Program-made: the position numbers and the translations under genes
NCBI GenBank assembly: GCA_002314465.1
Contig: DCGA01000142.1
Span: 12,824 to 25,999 of the forward strand
Direction of reading: 5' to 3'
Source: a bacterium UBA1790
GTDB taxonomy: Bacteria; Bacteroidota; Bacteroidia; Bacteroidales; Muribaculaceae
Length of the DNA stretch: 13,176 bases
Shown here: positions 6,465-13,176 of the stretch, piece after piece
Layout: each line of letters begins with the position of its first letter
Numbering within the stretch: the first letter of the stretch is position 1
The notes under the pieces: model-generated
Told to the model about the DNA's origin: nothing
Databases searched by the model: none
Seen by the model: only the letters and a program-made list of their open reading frames with translations

Positions 6465-7919
6465 TTACTTGGTGGTTTTCTTCTTTGCTGCTGCCTTTTT
6501 AGCAGGGGCTTTCTTTGCGGCCTTGGGCTCTGCTTTCTTGGCAGGTGCTTTCTTGCAAGCCTTCTTGACAGGTTTCTTTTCCTCGGCCTTTTCTTCCTCG
6601 ACGAAGTCACCTGTAAGGTCTTTCACAATGTTGTTACGCATCAATTCTACCTCTCGGTTAAGAGCCTGGATTTCTTTTTCCTGGTTCTTGATAGTGAGCA
6701 GCAATGCGTTAAGTTCCTCGTTGTCGATCTCGGCGGGATACTGAGCTTCAACACGAATCATAAAGTCGCTGAGGACATTCATGTAATTGGTGAAAGCTGT
6801 ATAGGGCGAGCCGTAGGGACTGTAATGTGAGTGTACATTTCCGTCGCTGCTGTGCTTGGTGCTCATGTAGAAGAAATGGTCGCTTGCCTGCAGATAGTTC
6901 CAGTCGAGTTTGATGCGCTTGTCCTGGCACAGGCGAACACGCTCACCTATAGAGTATAATTTCTTTACAGCCTCTTGCTGTAACATGTTGCCGAGCCAAG
7001 CGCTGGTGTCGCGTGCTTCGTCGGCCCAAGAGATGGGAGTGGGAACATTGAGTTCGCTCACGGGTTTCAGTTTGGAAATAACCTCGCTGGGACTCCAGAA
7101 CTGGATGTTGCGGTCGGCTGCAAAGCGTGGGAGTGCTTTCATGAACTCAAAGATGCCACTTGACTGTGGTTGCAACTCACCGAATGTTTCGTAGTTCATG
7201 AACAAGTTCACGAGTTGCTCTTCCTGGGGAAGTGCTGCAATCCAGTCCATATATTTGTCGGCAGTGAGAGGATAGCTTTCCCATTCGGGATTGCTGAAGC
7301 GGAACGAGATGTCATCGCTCAACTTAGAGTTCTTGAGGAGCAGTTTCAGCTTGGGTGCCGATGCTGCATTATATAGGTAGTTGGGCGATTTCCAACCAAG
7401 GATATGCTTTGCTCCGTCGGTGATCGCGCCCTTGAATCCCATTGACTGTACCATTGCTGCAATATCATCGCTATAGATAAGCTCTGTGTTGCGGAATACC
7501 TTGGGCTTGAGGCCGAAGAGTTGGTATATCTTTTCGTCATGTGCCTTTACTTGTGCAATGAACTCCTCGGGGTCTTCGAGTGAAGCCAATGAGTGAGCGT
7601 AGGTTTCGCTCAGGAATTCCACGCAACCGGTTGCCGCGAGTTCCTTCATTGAATCGATAAACTCGGGAACGTATTGTTCGAGTTGTTCTAGAGCAACACC
7701 GCTTATAGAGAATGCAACCTTGAACTTCTTGCCGTGCTCCTTGATGATGTCGAGCAGCATCTCGTTGGCAGGAAGGTAAGAGCGATGGGCAATGCGGGTG
7801 ATGATATCATCATTGGCAAAGTCATCATAGTAATAATGGTCGTTACCGATGTCAAAGAAGCGGTAATTTTTCAAGCGGTTGGGCTGATGTATCTGGAAAT
7901 AAAAACAAATTGCTGTCAT
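6465..7919 (-). CDS. GH57 alpha-amylase-like protein with Lys/Ala-rich tail
   Basis: This is a 484-residue cytosolic glycoside hydrolase family 57 protein, last gene of the alpha-glucan operon. Family motifs run in order: HQP (11-13), FSISG near 70-74, FRNTELIYSDD (142-152) with candidate nucleophile Glu146, MNYETFGE (241-248), and SWADEARDTSAWLGN (297-311). GH57 alpha-amylases carry Asp as acid/base at the position occupied here by Asn242 (usual pattern DYETFG). The protein may therefore be non-hydrolytic or altered, like GH57 members described as alpha-amylase-like. Residues about 398-432 are a predicted coiled coil. Residues 444-484 are a low-complexity tail with 18 Lys and 12 Ala in 41 residues, resembling histone H1-like tails. 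The start ATG gives FYFQIHQP at the normal distance for the family. It begins 43 bp after the glycosyltransferase stop. A role in glycogen binding or structuring is inferred; amylase, branching or scaffold activity cannot be separated by eye. Confidence 0.88.
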   Translation of the reverse strand: MTAICFYFQIHQPNRLKNYRFFDIGNDHYYYDDFANDDIITRIAHRSYLPANEMLLDIIKEHGKKFKVAFSISGVALEQLEQYVPEFIDSMKELAATGCVEFLSETYAHSLASLEDPEEFIAQVKAHDEKIYQLFGLKPKVFRNTELIYSDDIAAMVQSMGFKGAITDGAKHILGWKSPNYLYNAASAPKLKLLLKNSKLSDDISFRFSNPEWESYPLTADKYMDWIAALPQEEQLVNLFMNYETFGELQPQSSGIFEFMKALPRFAADRNIQFWSPSEVISKLKPVSELNVPTPISWADEARDTSAWLGNMLQQEAVKKLYSIGERVRLCQDKRIKLDWNYLQASDHFFYMSTKHSSDGNVHSHYSPYGSPYTAFTNYMNVLSDFMIRVEAQYPAEIDNEELNALLLTIKNQEKEIQALNREVELMRNNIVKDLTGDFVEEEKAEEKKPVKKACKKAPAKKAEPKAAKKAPAKKAAAKKKTTK

Positions 7920-7962
7920 AATTGCTTTATTCTTATGGTTTTACTTTCTTTATTTGTGTTAA

Positions 7963-9219
7963 TTAGTGCATGAGGCTCTTGTAGATGTCAATAACCTTCT
8001 TTCCTGCTTTTACCCAACGGATGCCGTCCACTTCCTTAAGGCCGTGTTCGCGCAGTTCGTTGTACATAGCAGGGTAGGTGATTATAGAGTAGATTGCATC
8101 GGCCATGGCGTTGATGTCCCAGTAGTCTACCTTAATCACATTGTCAAGAATCTCGGCGCAACCGCTCTGCTTGGAGATGATAGACGGAACGCCCATCTGC
8201 ATAGCCTCGAGCGGAGAAATGCCAAACGGCTCACTTACCGACGGCATAATGTATACATCGCTCGCCTTGAGCATCTCATATACTTCTTTACCCTTGAGGA
8301 AGCCTGCAAAGTGGAAGCGCTCTGAGATACCGCGGCGTGCCGCAAGACGAATCATCTTTTCCATCATATCGCCACCTCCGGCCATCACAAACTGCACGTT
8401 GTGAACCTTTTGCAGCACCTGGGCAGCAGCCTCCACAAAGTATTCAGGGCCTTTCTGCATTGTGATACGGCCCAAGAATGTTACCACCTTTTCGTGCTTG
8501 GGAGGAACCGTAACATCGAGCAATTCCTGGCTCAGTGGCTCTACAGCATTGTGAACTGTAGTAACCTTGTCGGGGCTGATGCCGTATTTCTCAATCACGG
8601 TGCGACGTGTGAGGTCGCTCACGGTAATAATGTGGTCGGCATGGTTCATACCGTCTTTCTCTATCGCAAACACTGTGGGGTTAACATTGCCTCGGCTACG
8701 GTCAAAGTCGGTAGCATGCACATGGATAACGAATGGCTTGCCGGTAACCTGCTTGGCATGGATGCCGGCAGGGTAGGTGAGCCAGTCGTGAGAGTGAATC
8801 ACATCAAAGTCGACCGTGCGTGCAATTACGCCAGCCACTACCGAGTAGTTATTGATTTCCTCGAGCAGGTTGTCGGGATAACGTCCCGAGAACTCAATGC
8901 ACCCCAGGTCATTAGTGTTCATGTAGTTGAAGTCACCATAGATGTGGTCGCGCAGGTTGTAGTAAAGCTGCGGATCCATTACATGGCCAATACGAGACTG
9001 CACATGGTCCCAGTCAACATCGCGCCAAGCCACGGGTGTGGTGTTGGCTCCGATAATCTGGGCGAAATCCTTAGGTTCGTCACCCCAAGGCTTGGGAATG
9101 ACAAATGTTATGTCAAGGTCTCCGTTTTCGACCATGCCTTTTGTCAAGCCAAAACTTGCAGTTCCCAGACCTCCCAGGATGTGGGGAGGGAACTCCCAGC
9201 CAAACATTAAAGCTTTCAT
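7963..9219 (-). CDS. GT4 glycosyltransferase, glycogen-synthase-like
   Basis: This 418-residue GT-B fold retaining glucosyltransferase is predicted to extend alpha-1,4-glucan from a nucleotide-glucose donor. The start MKALMFGWEFPPHILGGLGT has the donor/phosphate-binding GG at 16-17. The N-terminal acceptor domain includes VIHSHDWLTYPAGI (140-153) and HVHATDFDRSRG (166-177). The C-terminal domain has GRITMQKGPEY (250-260), with the Arg251/Lys256 pair expected to contact donor phosphates. It also has SEPFGISPLEAM, giving the GT4 E-x7-E motif at Glu330 and Glu338. It lies between a debranching enzyme gene (15 bp upstream) and the GH57 gene. From memory, the same trio occurs in other Bacteroidales, including B. 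thetaiotaomicron. The context supports a glycogen synthase acting in the cytosol. Whether UDP- or ADP-glucose is the donor cannot be read from sequence. Confidence 0.9.
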   Translation of the reverse strand: MKALMFGWEFPPHILGGLGTASFGLTKGMVENGDLDITFVIPKPWGDEPKDFAQIIGANTTPVAWRDVDWDHVQSRIGHVMDPQLYYNLRDHIYGDFNYMNTNDLGCIEFSGRYPDNLLEEINNYSVVAGVIARTVDFDVIHSHDWLTYPAGIHAKQVTGKPFVIHVHATDFDRSRGNVNPTVFAIEKDGMNHADHIITVSDLTRRTVIEKYGISPDKVTTVHNAVEPLSQELLDVTVPPKHEKVVTFLGRITMQKGPEYFVEAAAQVLQKVHNVQFVMAGGGDMMEKMIRLAARRGISERFHFAGFLKGKEVYEMLKASDVYIMPSVSEPFGISPLEAMQMGVPSIISKQSGCAEILDNVIKVDYWDINAMADAIYSIITYPAMYNELREHGLKEVDGIRWVKAGKKVIDIYKSLMH

Positions 9220-9234
9220 ATCGTATTCAGAGGT

Positions 9235-11190
9235 TTATTCGTCAATAATTTTAAGGTTCTTGAAGATGCGCAGGATGCGTACTACGCCAGCCACGTTGGG
9301 CGCGTAGCTCACTGCACCGCGGCCAATAAACGGTGGGTTGCCGTCGTAGAGCTCGCTAAGTGTTCCGATACATCCTTCCTTCATCTCGTCTTCAAAGCCG
9401 ATGAGCATTCTCTCGATAAACGGCAGACCGTTTATACCGAACACCTTAATATATGTGTTGGCATAGAAACCGATGAGCCATGGACGGGCCGAACCGGTGA
9501 AGTAAGCACGCTGGCGTTCCTCGGGATTACCCAGATACCAGGGATTGTAACCATAGCTGTTGGGGCTAAGTGTACGAAGTCCCTTGGGTGTGAGCAACTC
9601 GCGTGTCGCTACATCCAGCACGCCTTTACGCTGGCGGCGGTTAAGCGGTGAATAGTCGAGTCCTGCCGCGATAATCATGTTAGGACGTACGCTAAGGTCA
9701 GTGTATGCTCCGTTAACGTAATCGTAGAGGTAACCAAAGTCGTTGAGGAAGGTATCGACAAACGATACCTGTACCTTGTCGGCAATATCGTGCCAGCGCT
9801 CCACGTCGGCAGCACTGTCTTCAATACCATCAAATATCTCTATTGCGCAACGCAGAGCGTTGTACCACAGTCCGTTGTGCTCAACAAGGAAACCGGTACG
9901 CGGAATATAGGGAGTACCGTCGGGCTTAGTTGAATCCATCCACGACATTGGTTTTGCTGTACCGTCCACACTCACGAGGCCGTTCTCCTCAACCTTGATG
10001 TTGGGATGCTTGCCATCGATGATATAGTTGAGCATGTCCTTTATGAGTTTGCCGTAGCGATTGCGGCATATCTCATTGTTCTGGTCATGGCTATATCGCT
10101 GAAGGCCCCAAATCATCCACAGTGGTACATCGGGTTGGTCAAGACCTTCAAGATGCTTGTCGCGTGTGCCGTCGGTCATCCATGCGTTCATGGCTTTCAT
10201 TGCTGTATCCATGATTGCCTCATAGTCGGGGCGGTGGTGTACACTTAGTGTACAGCCCGGTAAAGCGATGAACTGGTCGCGCGCGCGTATCTTAAACCAA
10301 GGATATCCGGCCAACAGATAGTTGCCGTCCTTGTTGCTGATGTAGAACTGCTTAGCGCTATTCTTCATGCAGTTATAGAAACTTGTGCGGGGAGTGCGGG
10401 GCTTAATTTCGTCCTCATACATCTTGGCAAGGCTGCGTGTGCTCACGGGTTCAATGCCGGCCGAGAAGATGATGCTCTCGCCCTTCTTGATGTCTAACTG
10501 GAAATATCCGGGGACGTAAAGGTCCTCGGTATAGGGAATGCCTCGTTCCTGGTCCTTTACATATTCAATGTTCTTGTACCAGTGTGGGTCGTGAACATAT
10601 GTGGGCTTGTGGTTAAACTGCATGTAAAGAGTGGGATATCCCTCATACATACACATTGACACACCGTTTTTCTCCTCTTTGTATTCGCGGCTTGCCACGC
10701 TGTTTTCGATGCACAGGTCGTTGGCATTGCGGAATGCGAGGAACGGACGGAACTGAAGCGTAGTGCGCGAGTGTGCGTCAACGAGTGTGTAGCGTATGAG
10801 CAGACGATTCTCGTGTGTGATAAAGATTTTTTCTTTCTTGAGAATTACACCGCCCACGCGATAGGTTGTCGTGGGGACACGCTCACAGTCATATTCGCGG
10901 ATGTACTTGTGTCCGTTGGGACTGTAGCAATCACCATTGTACTTGTGCAGACCCAGGTTAAATGGCGCTCCATGCTGAATTACCGTCTCGTCGAGCGATG
11001 ACAGCAGCACATGGTTGTTGTCATCGATTGAGGGCACTGGCATCACGAGCAAGCCATGTTGCTTGCGGGTGTTGCAGCCCACGAGGGTTGTACAGTGGTA
11101 TGCGCCCGACTGGTTTGTGCGAAGCATCTCCTTGGGCAACGATTGCTCAAGGTTGATCATCAGACTTTTGTCGAACTTTAAGTAACTCAT
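9235..11190 (-). CDS. glycogen debranching enzyme (amylo-alpha-1,6-glucosidase type)
   Basis: This 651-residue protein is the first gene of the alpha-glucan operon. The N-terminal domain (about 15-250) has the hallmark N-x-x-G-x-Y-x-x-x-T-x-x-G-x-N-TR-x-x-HGLLV pattern at residues 26-49. The C-terminal (alpha/alpha)6 domain (about 270-640) contains PWFKIRARDQFIALPG (297-312), SWMD (416-419), RTGFLVEHNGLWYNAL (431-446), LSPNSYGY (541-548), YFTGSARPWLIGFY (563-576) and SELYDG (612-617). These correspond in order to the bacterial/archaeal debranching-enzyme blocks. Some blocks are divergent: RKQHGLLV where RRYHGLLV is common, and YFTGSARPWL where YHQGTVWPWL is common. It would remove alpha-1,6 branch glucose from glycogen in the cytosol. 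No signal peptide is seen. The ATG at 11190-11188 is the first in frame after the promoter; a Met at residue 11 is a less likely alternative. Stop TAA lies 15 bp before the glycosyltransferase ATG. Confidence 0.92.
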   Translation of the reverse strand: MSYLKFDKSLMINLEQSLPKEMLRTNQSGAYHCTTLVGCNTRKQHGLLVMPVPSIDDNNHVLLSSLDETVIQHGAPFNLGLHKYNGDCYSPNGHKYIREYDCERVPTTTYRVGGVILKKEKIFITHENRLLIRYTLVDAHSRTTLQFRPFLAFRNANDLCIENSVASREYKEEKNGVSMCMYEGYPTLYMQFNHKPTYVHDPHWYKNIEYVKDQERGIPYTEDLYVPGYFQLDIKKGESIIFSAGIEPVSTRSLAKMYEDEIKPRTPRTSFYNCMKNSAKQFYISNKDGNYLLAGYPWFKIRARDQFIALPGCTLSVHHRPDYEAIMDTAMKAMNAWMTDGTRDKHLEGLDQPDVPLWMIWGLQRYSHDQNNEICRNRYGKLIKDMLNYIIDGKHPNIKVEENGLVSVDGTAKPMSWMDSTKPDGTPYIPRTGFLVEHNGLWYNALRCAIEIFDGIEDSAADVERWHDIADKVQVSFVDTFLNDFGYLYDYVNGAYTDLSVRPNMIIAAGLDYSPLNRRQRKGVLDVATRELLTPKGLRTLSPNSYGYNPWYLGNPEERQRAYFTGSARPWLIGFYANTYIKVFGINGLPFIERMLIGFEDEMKEGCIGTLSELYDGNPPFIGRGAVSYAPNVAGVVRILRIFKNLKIIDE

Positions 11191-11260
11191 TGTTAGAGTA
11201 ATTATAGGTTATTAGTTTTGTTCTTTAAGGATAGTAACTCTATTGTGAAGTTTTATCTTC

Positions 11261-11291
11261 CAAATTTACAAAAAAAATCCCACTCTGCAAA
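11261..11291 (-). promoter_or_regulatory. promoter of the glycogen operon, embedded in a terminator
   Basis: On the minus strand, TAAATTTG (11268-11261) is a perfect -7 box and TTTG (11291-11288) lies exactly 19 bp upstream. The start would be near 11254, leaving a leader of about 63 nt. The -33 falls in the loop region of the lipid-kinase terminator hairpin and the spacer contains that terminator's T-run. Confidence 0.8.
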
Positions 11292-11302
11292 GCAAAGAGG
11301 GA
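11270..11302 (-). terminator. intrinsic terminator of the lipid kinase gene
   Basis: Read on the minus strand, TCCCTCTTTGC (11302-11292) pairs with GCAGAGTGGGA (11288-11278) around TTT, with one T-T mismatch and one G-U pair, followed by eight T (11277-11270). It lies 10 bp after the lipid kinase stop. Confidence 0.88.
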
Positions 11303-11312
11303 ATATTTTTCT

Positions 11313-12215
11313 TTATAATTTTTTTGTATTTGTTCTGTTCAAAATGACCTTAAGACCTTTGCTCACGCATTTGATGTCGAGGTTCTGAGGCATCATCTGC
11401 GGATCGCCGTCAATATGGATGAGTCCTTCGTTGTTACGTTCAATTACGATGTGTCGGCCTTGGTAGATACTCACATGCTTGTCGTTCTCGATTTGACGAG
11501 TCAGCATGCGTGCTCCTAGCAATGCTCCGTCCAGGAGGTTGAAGTTGTGAATGACTGTAACGTCTATAAGGCCGTCTTGCATTGAGGCCTGCGGGGCTAT
11601 AAAGGCATTGTTACCATATTGGGCTGCATTGCAGCACGCTACTACAAATGCATGCTCTTCTATCAGTTCTCCGTCTATGAGGATTCTGAAGTTCTCGCCA
11701 TGATAGTTAAAGAATTCATTTATAGTAGCCTTGATATATGTCGCAAGACCGCGAGTACCGGCTTCGGCAAACTTTTGGCTCACCTGGGCGTCAAATCCCG
11801 CACCGCATGTGCAGAAGAACGGGCGTTCGTTAACCATGCAATAATCAACACTCTCGGCATAACCGTTGTTGATGATGGAGAGGGCTTCGCGTGTGTTGGT
11901 TGAAATGTGCAGATGGCGAGCAAGTCCGTTGCCCGAGCCGCACGGCACGATACCCAGGGCGACAGGTGTATCAATAAGAGCAAGGGCAACCTCGTTGATG
12001 GTGCCGTCGCCGCCTATTGCTATAACCACGTCATACCTGTCGCTAACAGCTTGGCTTGCAAGTTCTGTTGCGTGTCCGGGATATTCGGTGAAGCATATTT
12101 CGGTGTCCCATATCTTGTTGTCTATGAAACCGTCTATCAGCGAAGGCATGTCACCTTTATTGCCGGTTCCCGAGATGGGATTGATAATTGCAAGTATTTT
12201 TTTCTTGTTGTCCAT
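11313..12215 (-). CDS. YegS/DgkB-type diacylglycerol/lipid kinase
   Basis: This 300-residue soluble lipid kinase is predicted to phosphorylate diacylglycerol or a related lipid at the inner face of the membrane using ATP. It starts KILAIINPISGTGNKG (6-21), the P-loop-like nucleotide segment of the family. It then has VIAIGGDGTINEVALAL (64-80) with the GGDGT signature, and GIVPCGSGNGLARHL (88-102). The C-terminal beta-sandwich contains APQASMQDGLIDVTVI (207-222), which has the A-x-x-D-G-x-x-D-V block, and HIDGDP (267-272), the equivalent of the D-G-E catalytic-metal motif, here with Asp in place of Glu. Length matches the usual 290-310. It is monocistronic with its own terminator. It diverges from the HdeD-like gene through a 116-bp intergenic region. 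Phosphatidic acid recycling is the likeliest job; sphingoid or ceramide substrates, relevant in sphingolipid-making Bacteroidales, remain possible. Confidence 0.92.
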   Translation of the reverse strand: MDNKKKILAIINPISGTGNKGDMPSLIDGFIDNKIWDTEICFTEYPGHATELASQAVSDRYDVVIAIGGDGTINEVALALIDTPVALGIVPCGSGNGLARHLHISTNTREALSIINNGYAESVDYCMVNERPFFCTCGAGFDAQVSQKFAEAGTRGLATYIKATINEFFNYHGENFRILIDGELIEEHAFVVACCNAAQYGNNAFIAPQASMQDGLIDVTVIHNFNLLDGALLGARMLTRQIENDKHVSIYQGRHIVIERNNEGLIHIDGDPQMMPQNLDIKCVSKGLKVILNRTNTKKL

Positions 12216-12243
12216 AAATGGGCATAAAGCTTGTTTCCAACTG

Positions 12244-12251
12244 CGAATTTA
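12244..12251 (-). promoter_or_regulatory. possible -7 box for the lipid kinase gene
   Basis: TAAATTCG on the minus strand (12251-12244) matches TAnnTTTG with one change, 28 bp before the ATG. No good -33 TTTG is seen at 19-21 bp. Support is modest. Confidence 0.35.
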
Positions 12252-12269
12252 CTTATTTTTTACGAAATA

Positions 12270-12301
12270 TTTGGCATTTTCGGCATCTTTTCTTAATTTC
12301 G
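12270..12301 (+). promoter_or_regulatory. promoter for the HdeD-like gene
   Basis: TTTG (12270-12273) and TAATTTCG (12294-12301), a one-mismatch -7 box, are 20 bp apart. Transcription would start near 12308, giving a leader of about 24 nt before the ATG at 12332. This argues against the in-frame upstream ATG at 12218. Confidence 0.6.
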
Positions 12302-12331
12302 TGCCGTTTTTTAAACCAACACATTGATTAT

Positions 12332-12943
12332 ATGAATAAAATAAGCATTAATCTTCTTACTAACGTATTGTTGCTGCTTGCCGGCATTGCGTTTCTCATC
12401 TTCTATAATACTACCGGCATAATGGAGTGGGGTGCTCGCATTGTAGGTGCCCTGTTCATGCTTCCGTCGCTTGTATTCCTTGCCGTGGCTTCGTTCCGCA
12501 AGAGTAATACTGCCCGCAACACAGTTCTCCTTGGCACAATGCCCGCGGTGGGTGGCACATGCTTTGGTATTGTGATGATGGTTTATCCCCAGTTGTTCAC
12601 ATCGGTTCTGGTCATGCTTTTGGGTGTATTGTTGTGTGTTCTTGGTCTTTTCCACATCTTCTACCTGTGCCTTTCGCACAAGGCTATTGGTGTTAAGGCT
12701 TGGTACTTTTTGCTCCCTCTTGCTGTGCTTGCTTGCGGCGTGAGTATCCTGTGCTGGGATGTTGTGAAAAACAAAGAGAGCGTAGTAATGCTCATGGCAG
12801 GCATATCGTTGTTGCTGTTCAATGTGAGCAGTTTCCAGGAATATCTGGGCGAACGCAGGAATCGTTGCGATGCATCGTCCGATGTCGACAGCGAGGATAT
12901 GGACCTTGATGATAAAAAGGATATAACCAATGTAGAGATTTAA
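12332..12943 (+). CDS. HdeD/DUF308-like six-helix membrane protein
   Basis: This is a 203-residue integral membrane protein with six predicted helices, at residues about 7-24, 33-53, 66-84, 88-108, 118-138 and 144-160. They are arranged as three hairpins separated by short charged loops (SFRKSNTARN, LSHKAIGVK, DVVKNKES). This layout and the Gly-rich helix pairs resemble HdeD and DUF308 proteins, which have a loosely defined role in acid or envelope stress. The last ~35 residues are cytoplasmic and charged, turning strongly acidic (SSDVDSEDMDLDDKKD). The in-frame ATG at 12218 would add 38 residues, but it lies upstream of the promoter and over the lipid kinase leader, so the ATG at 12332 is chosen. 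It appears monocistronic and is followed by a strong terminator. The family call is by topology and is moderate; an unrelated six-helix protein is possible. Confidence 0.6.
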   Translation: MNKISINLLTNVLLLLAGIAFLIFYNTTGIMEWGARIVGALFMLPSLVFLAVASFRKSNTARNTVLLGTMPAVGGTCFGIVMMVYPQLFTSVLVMLLGVLLCVLGLFHIFYLCLSHKAIGVKAWYFLLPLAVLACGVSILCWDVVKNKESVVMLMAGISLLLFNVSSFQEYLGERRNRCDASSDVDSEDMDLDDKKDITNVEI

Positions 12944-12970
12944 GAGTCTCGTCACATACATTAAAAACAA

Positions 12971-13010
12971 CGGTCACCTTGGATTCACTCCAATGTGACC
13001 GCCTTTTTTT
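12971..13010 (+). terminator. terminator of the HdeD-like gene, probably bidirectional
   Basis: CGGTCAC (12971-12977) pairs with GTGACCG (12995-13001). Inside it, TTGGA (12979-12983) pairs with TCCAA (12989-12993), with one C-T mismatch between and a five-base loop. Seven T follow at 13004-13010. On the minus strand the same stem is followed by TTGTTTTTAAT, so it could also stop leftward transcription. Confidence 0.93.
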
Positions 13011-13067
13011 CACTGGTATTTTCTGTAAAGCCCTATTATTAAGCTGGTGAGAAACACCAACCCGAAA

Positions 13068-13091
13068 TAAACTTTTAACACAAAAAGTTTA
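13068..13091. repeat. AT-rich perfect inverted repeat
   Basis: TAAACTTTT (13068-13076) and AAAAGTTTA (13083-13091) are perfect 9-bp arms around a six-base spacer. It lies inside the candidate leftward transcript. It may be an RNA hairpin or a protein-binding site; AT-richness means chance cannot be excluded. Confidence 0.5.
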
Positions 13092-13143
13092 ATTCTGAAT
13101 TTTTACTTGTATTATTTTGTGCCCTAATTTGTAATGTGTATCG

Positions 13144-13173
13144 CAAAGGTATAAATAAACCTTAATTCCGCAA
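13144..13173 (-). promoter_or_regulatory. leftward Bacteroidota-type promoter
   Basis: On the minus strand, TACCTTTG (13151-13144) is a perfect -7 box with TTG (13173-13171) 19 bp upstream. Transcription would begin near 13137 and run left. No start codon ATG occurs on that strand before the hairpin at 12971-13001. Confidence 0.55.
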
Positions 13174-13176
13174 CAC

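Larger units (their letters stand above)
12962..13137 (-). ncRNA. candidate small RNA between promoter and terminator
   Basis: A leftward promoter (13173-13144) and the bidirectional-looking terminator (12971-13001, then minus-strand T-rich) bracket about 175 nt without any ATG on the minus strand. The interval can fold locally: a 9-bp hairpin (13068-13076 with 13083-13091) and a 5-bp hairpin TGGTG/CACCA (13045-13049 with 13055-13059). It does not show the conserved SRP RNA or tmRNA motifs I would recognise. The 3' end would overlap the HdeD-like mRNA terminator in antisense. The rest of this intergenic stretch holds nothing else I can name. Confidence 0.35.

Noticed and set aside
8401..9210. 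269-residue plus-strand open frame over the GT4 gene
   Set aside because: It lies wholly inside the clearly functional minus-strand glycosyltransferase gene and shows no coherent domain; it is a shadow frame.
12218..12331. Upstream ATG at 12218 for the HdeD-like protein
   Set aside because: It lies upstream of the TTTG-20 bp-TAATTTCG promoter, and the extra 38 residues have no membrane-protein pattern continuous with the rest.
12311..12970. 219-residue minus-strand open frame opposite the HdeD-like gene
   Set aside because: Its composition is that of a reverse complement of membrane-protein codons, it lacks a recognisable motif, and it covers the opposite gene's promoter and coding region.
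13045..13059. Resemblance of the TGGTG-AGAAA-CACCA hairpin region to SRP RNA
   Set aside because: The conserved GGAAGCAGCC-type motif and flanking symmetric loop of SRP RNA are absent on either strand.

Overview
The window looks like a chromosomal segment from a Bacteroidales bacterium (phylum Bacteroidota). The proteins resemble Bacteroides, Prevotella and Muribaculaceae homologues. Most intergenic regions carry the Bacteroidota promoter signature: a -7 box TAnnTTTG with a TTTG or TTG about 19-20 bp upstream. Shine-Dalgarno sequences are not evident. I cannot fix the genus from sequence alone. I see no mobile element, CRISPR array, tRNA or rRNA gene, and the gene content reads as core rather than horizontally acquired.

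Left part (1-3700), plus strand: the 3' end of a transketolase gene; a highly codon-biased OmpA-type outer-membrane protein with a strong terminator; a 49-residue YqaE/Pmp3-type membrane peptide; a 191-residue protein built of repeated beta-hairpin units that resembles the Tubby/LURP-one/phospholipid-scramblase fold; and a secreted DUF2147 protein. Except for transketolase, whose promoter lies outside, each appears to have its own promoter.

Middle (3747-6445), plus strand: a MATE-family exporter and, 18 bp downstream, a MalY/PatB-type PLP-dependent C-S lyase. They probably form one operon ending at a hairpin shared with the convergent operon.

Right-centre (6465-11291), minus strand: a three-gene alpha-glucan (glycogen) operon transcribed right to left. 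It encodes an amylo-alpha-1,6-glucosidase-type debranching enzyme, a GT4 glycogen-synthase-like glycosyltransferase, and a GH57 alpha-amylase-like protein. The GH57 protein has Asn where the family's catalytic Asp is expected and ends in a coiled coil plus a Lys/Ala-rich tail. Its promoter is interlocked with the terminator of the upstream gene.

Right (11313-13176): a YegS/DgkB-type lipid kinase (minus) is divergent from a six-helix HdeD/DUF308-like membrane protein (plus). The last 230 bp hold a bidirectional-looking terminator and a leftward promoter with no ORF behind it, which is a candidate small RNA.

The strongest leads are the altered GH57 protein with its polycationic tail, the candidate small RNA at the right edge, and the repeated TTATTGC/palindrome signals around the yqaE-like and Tubby-like genes.
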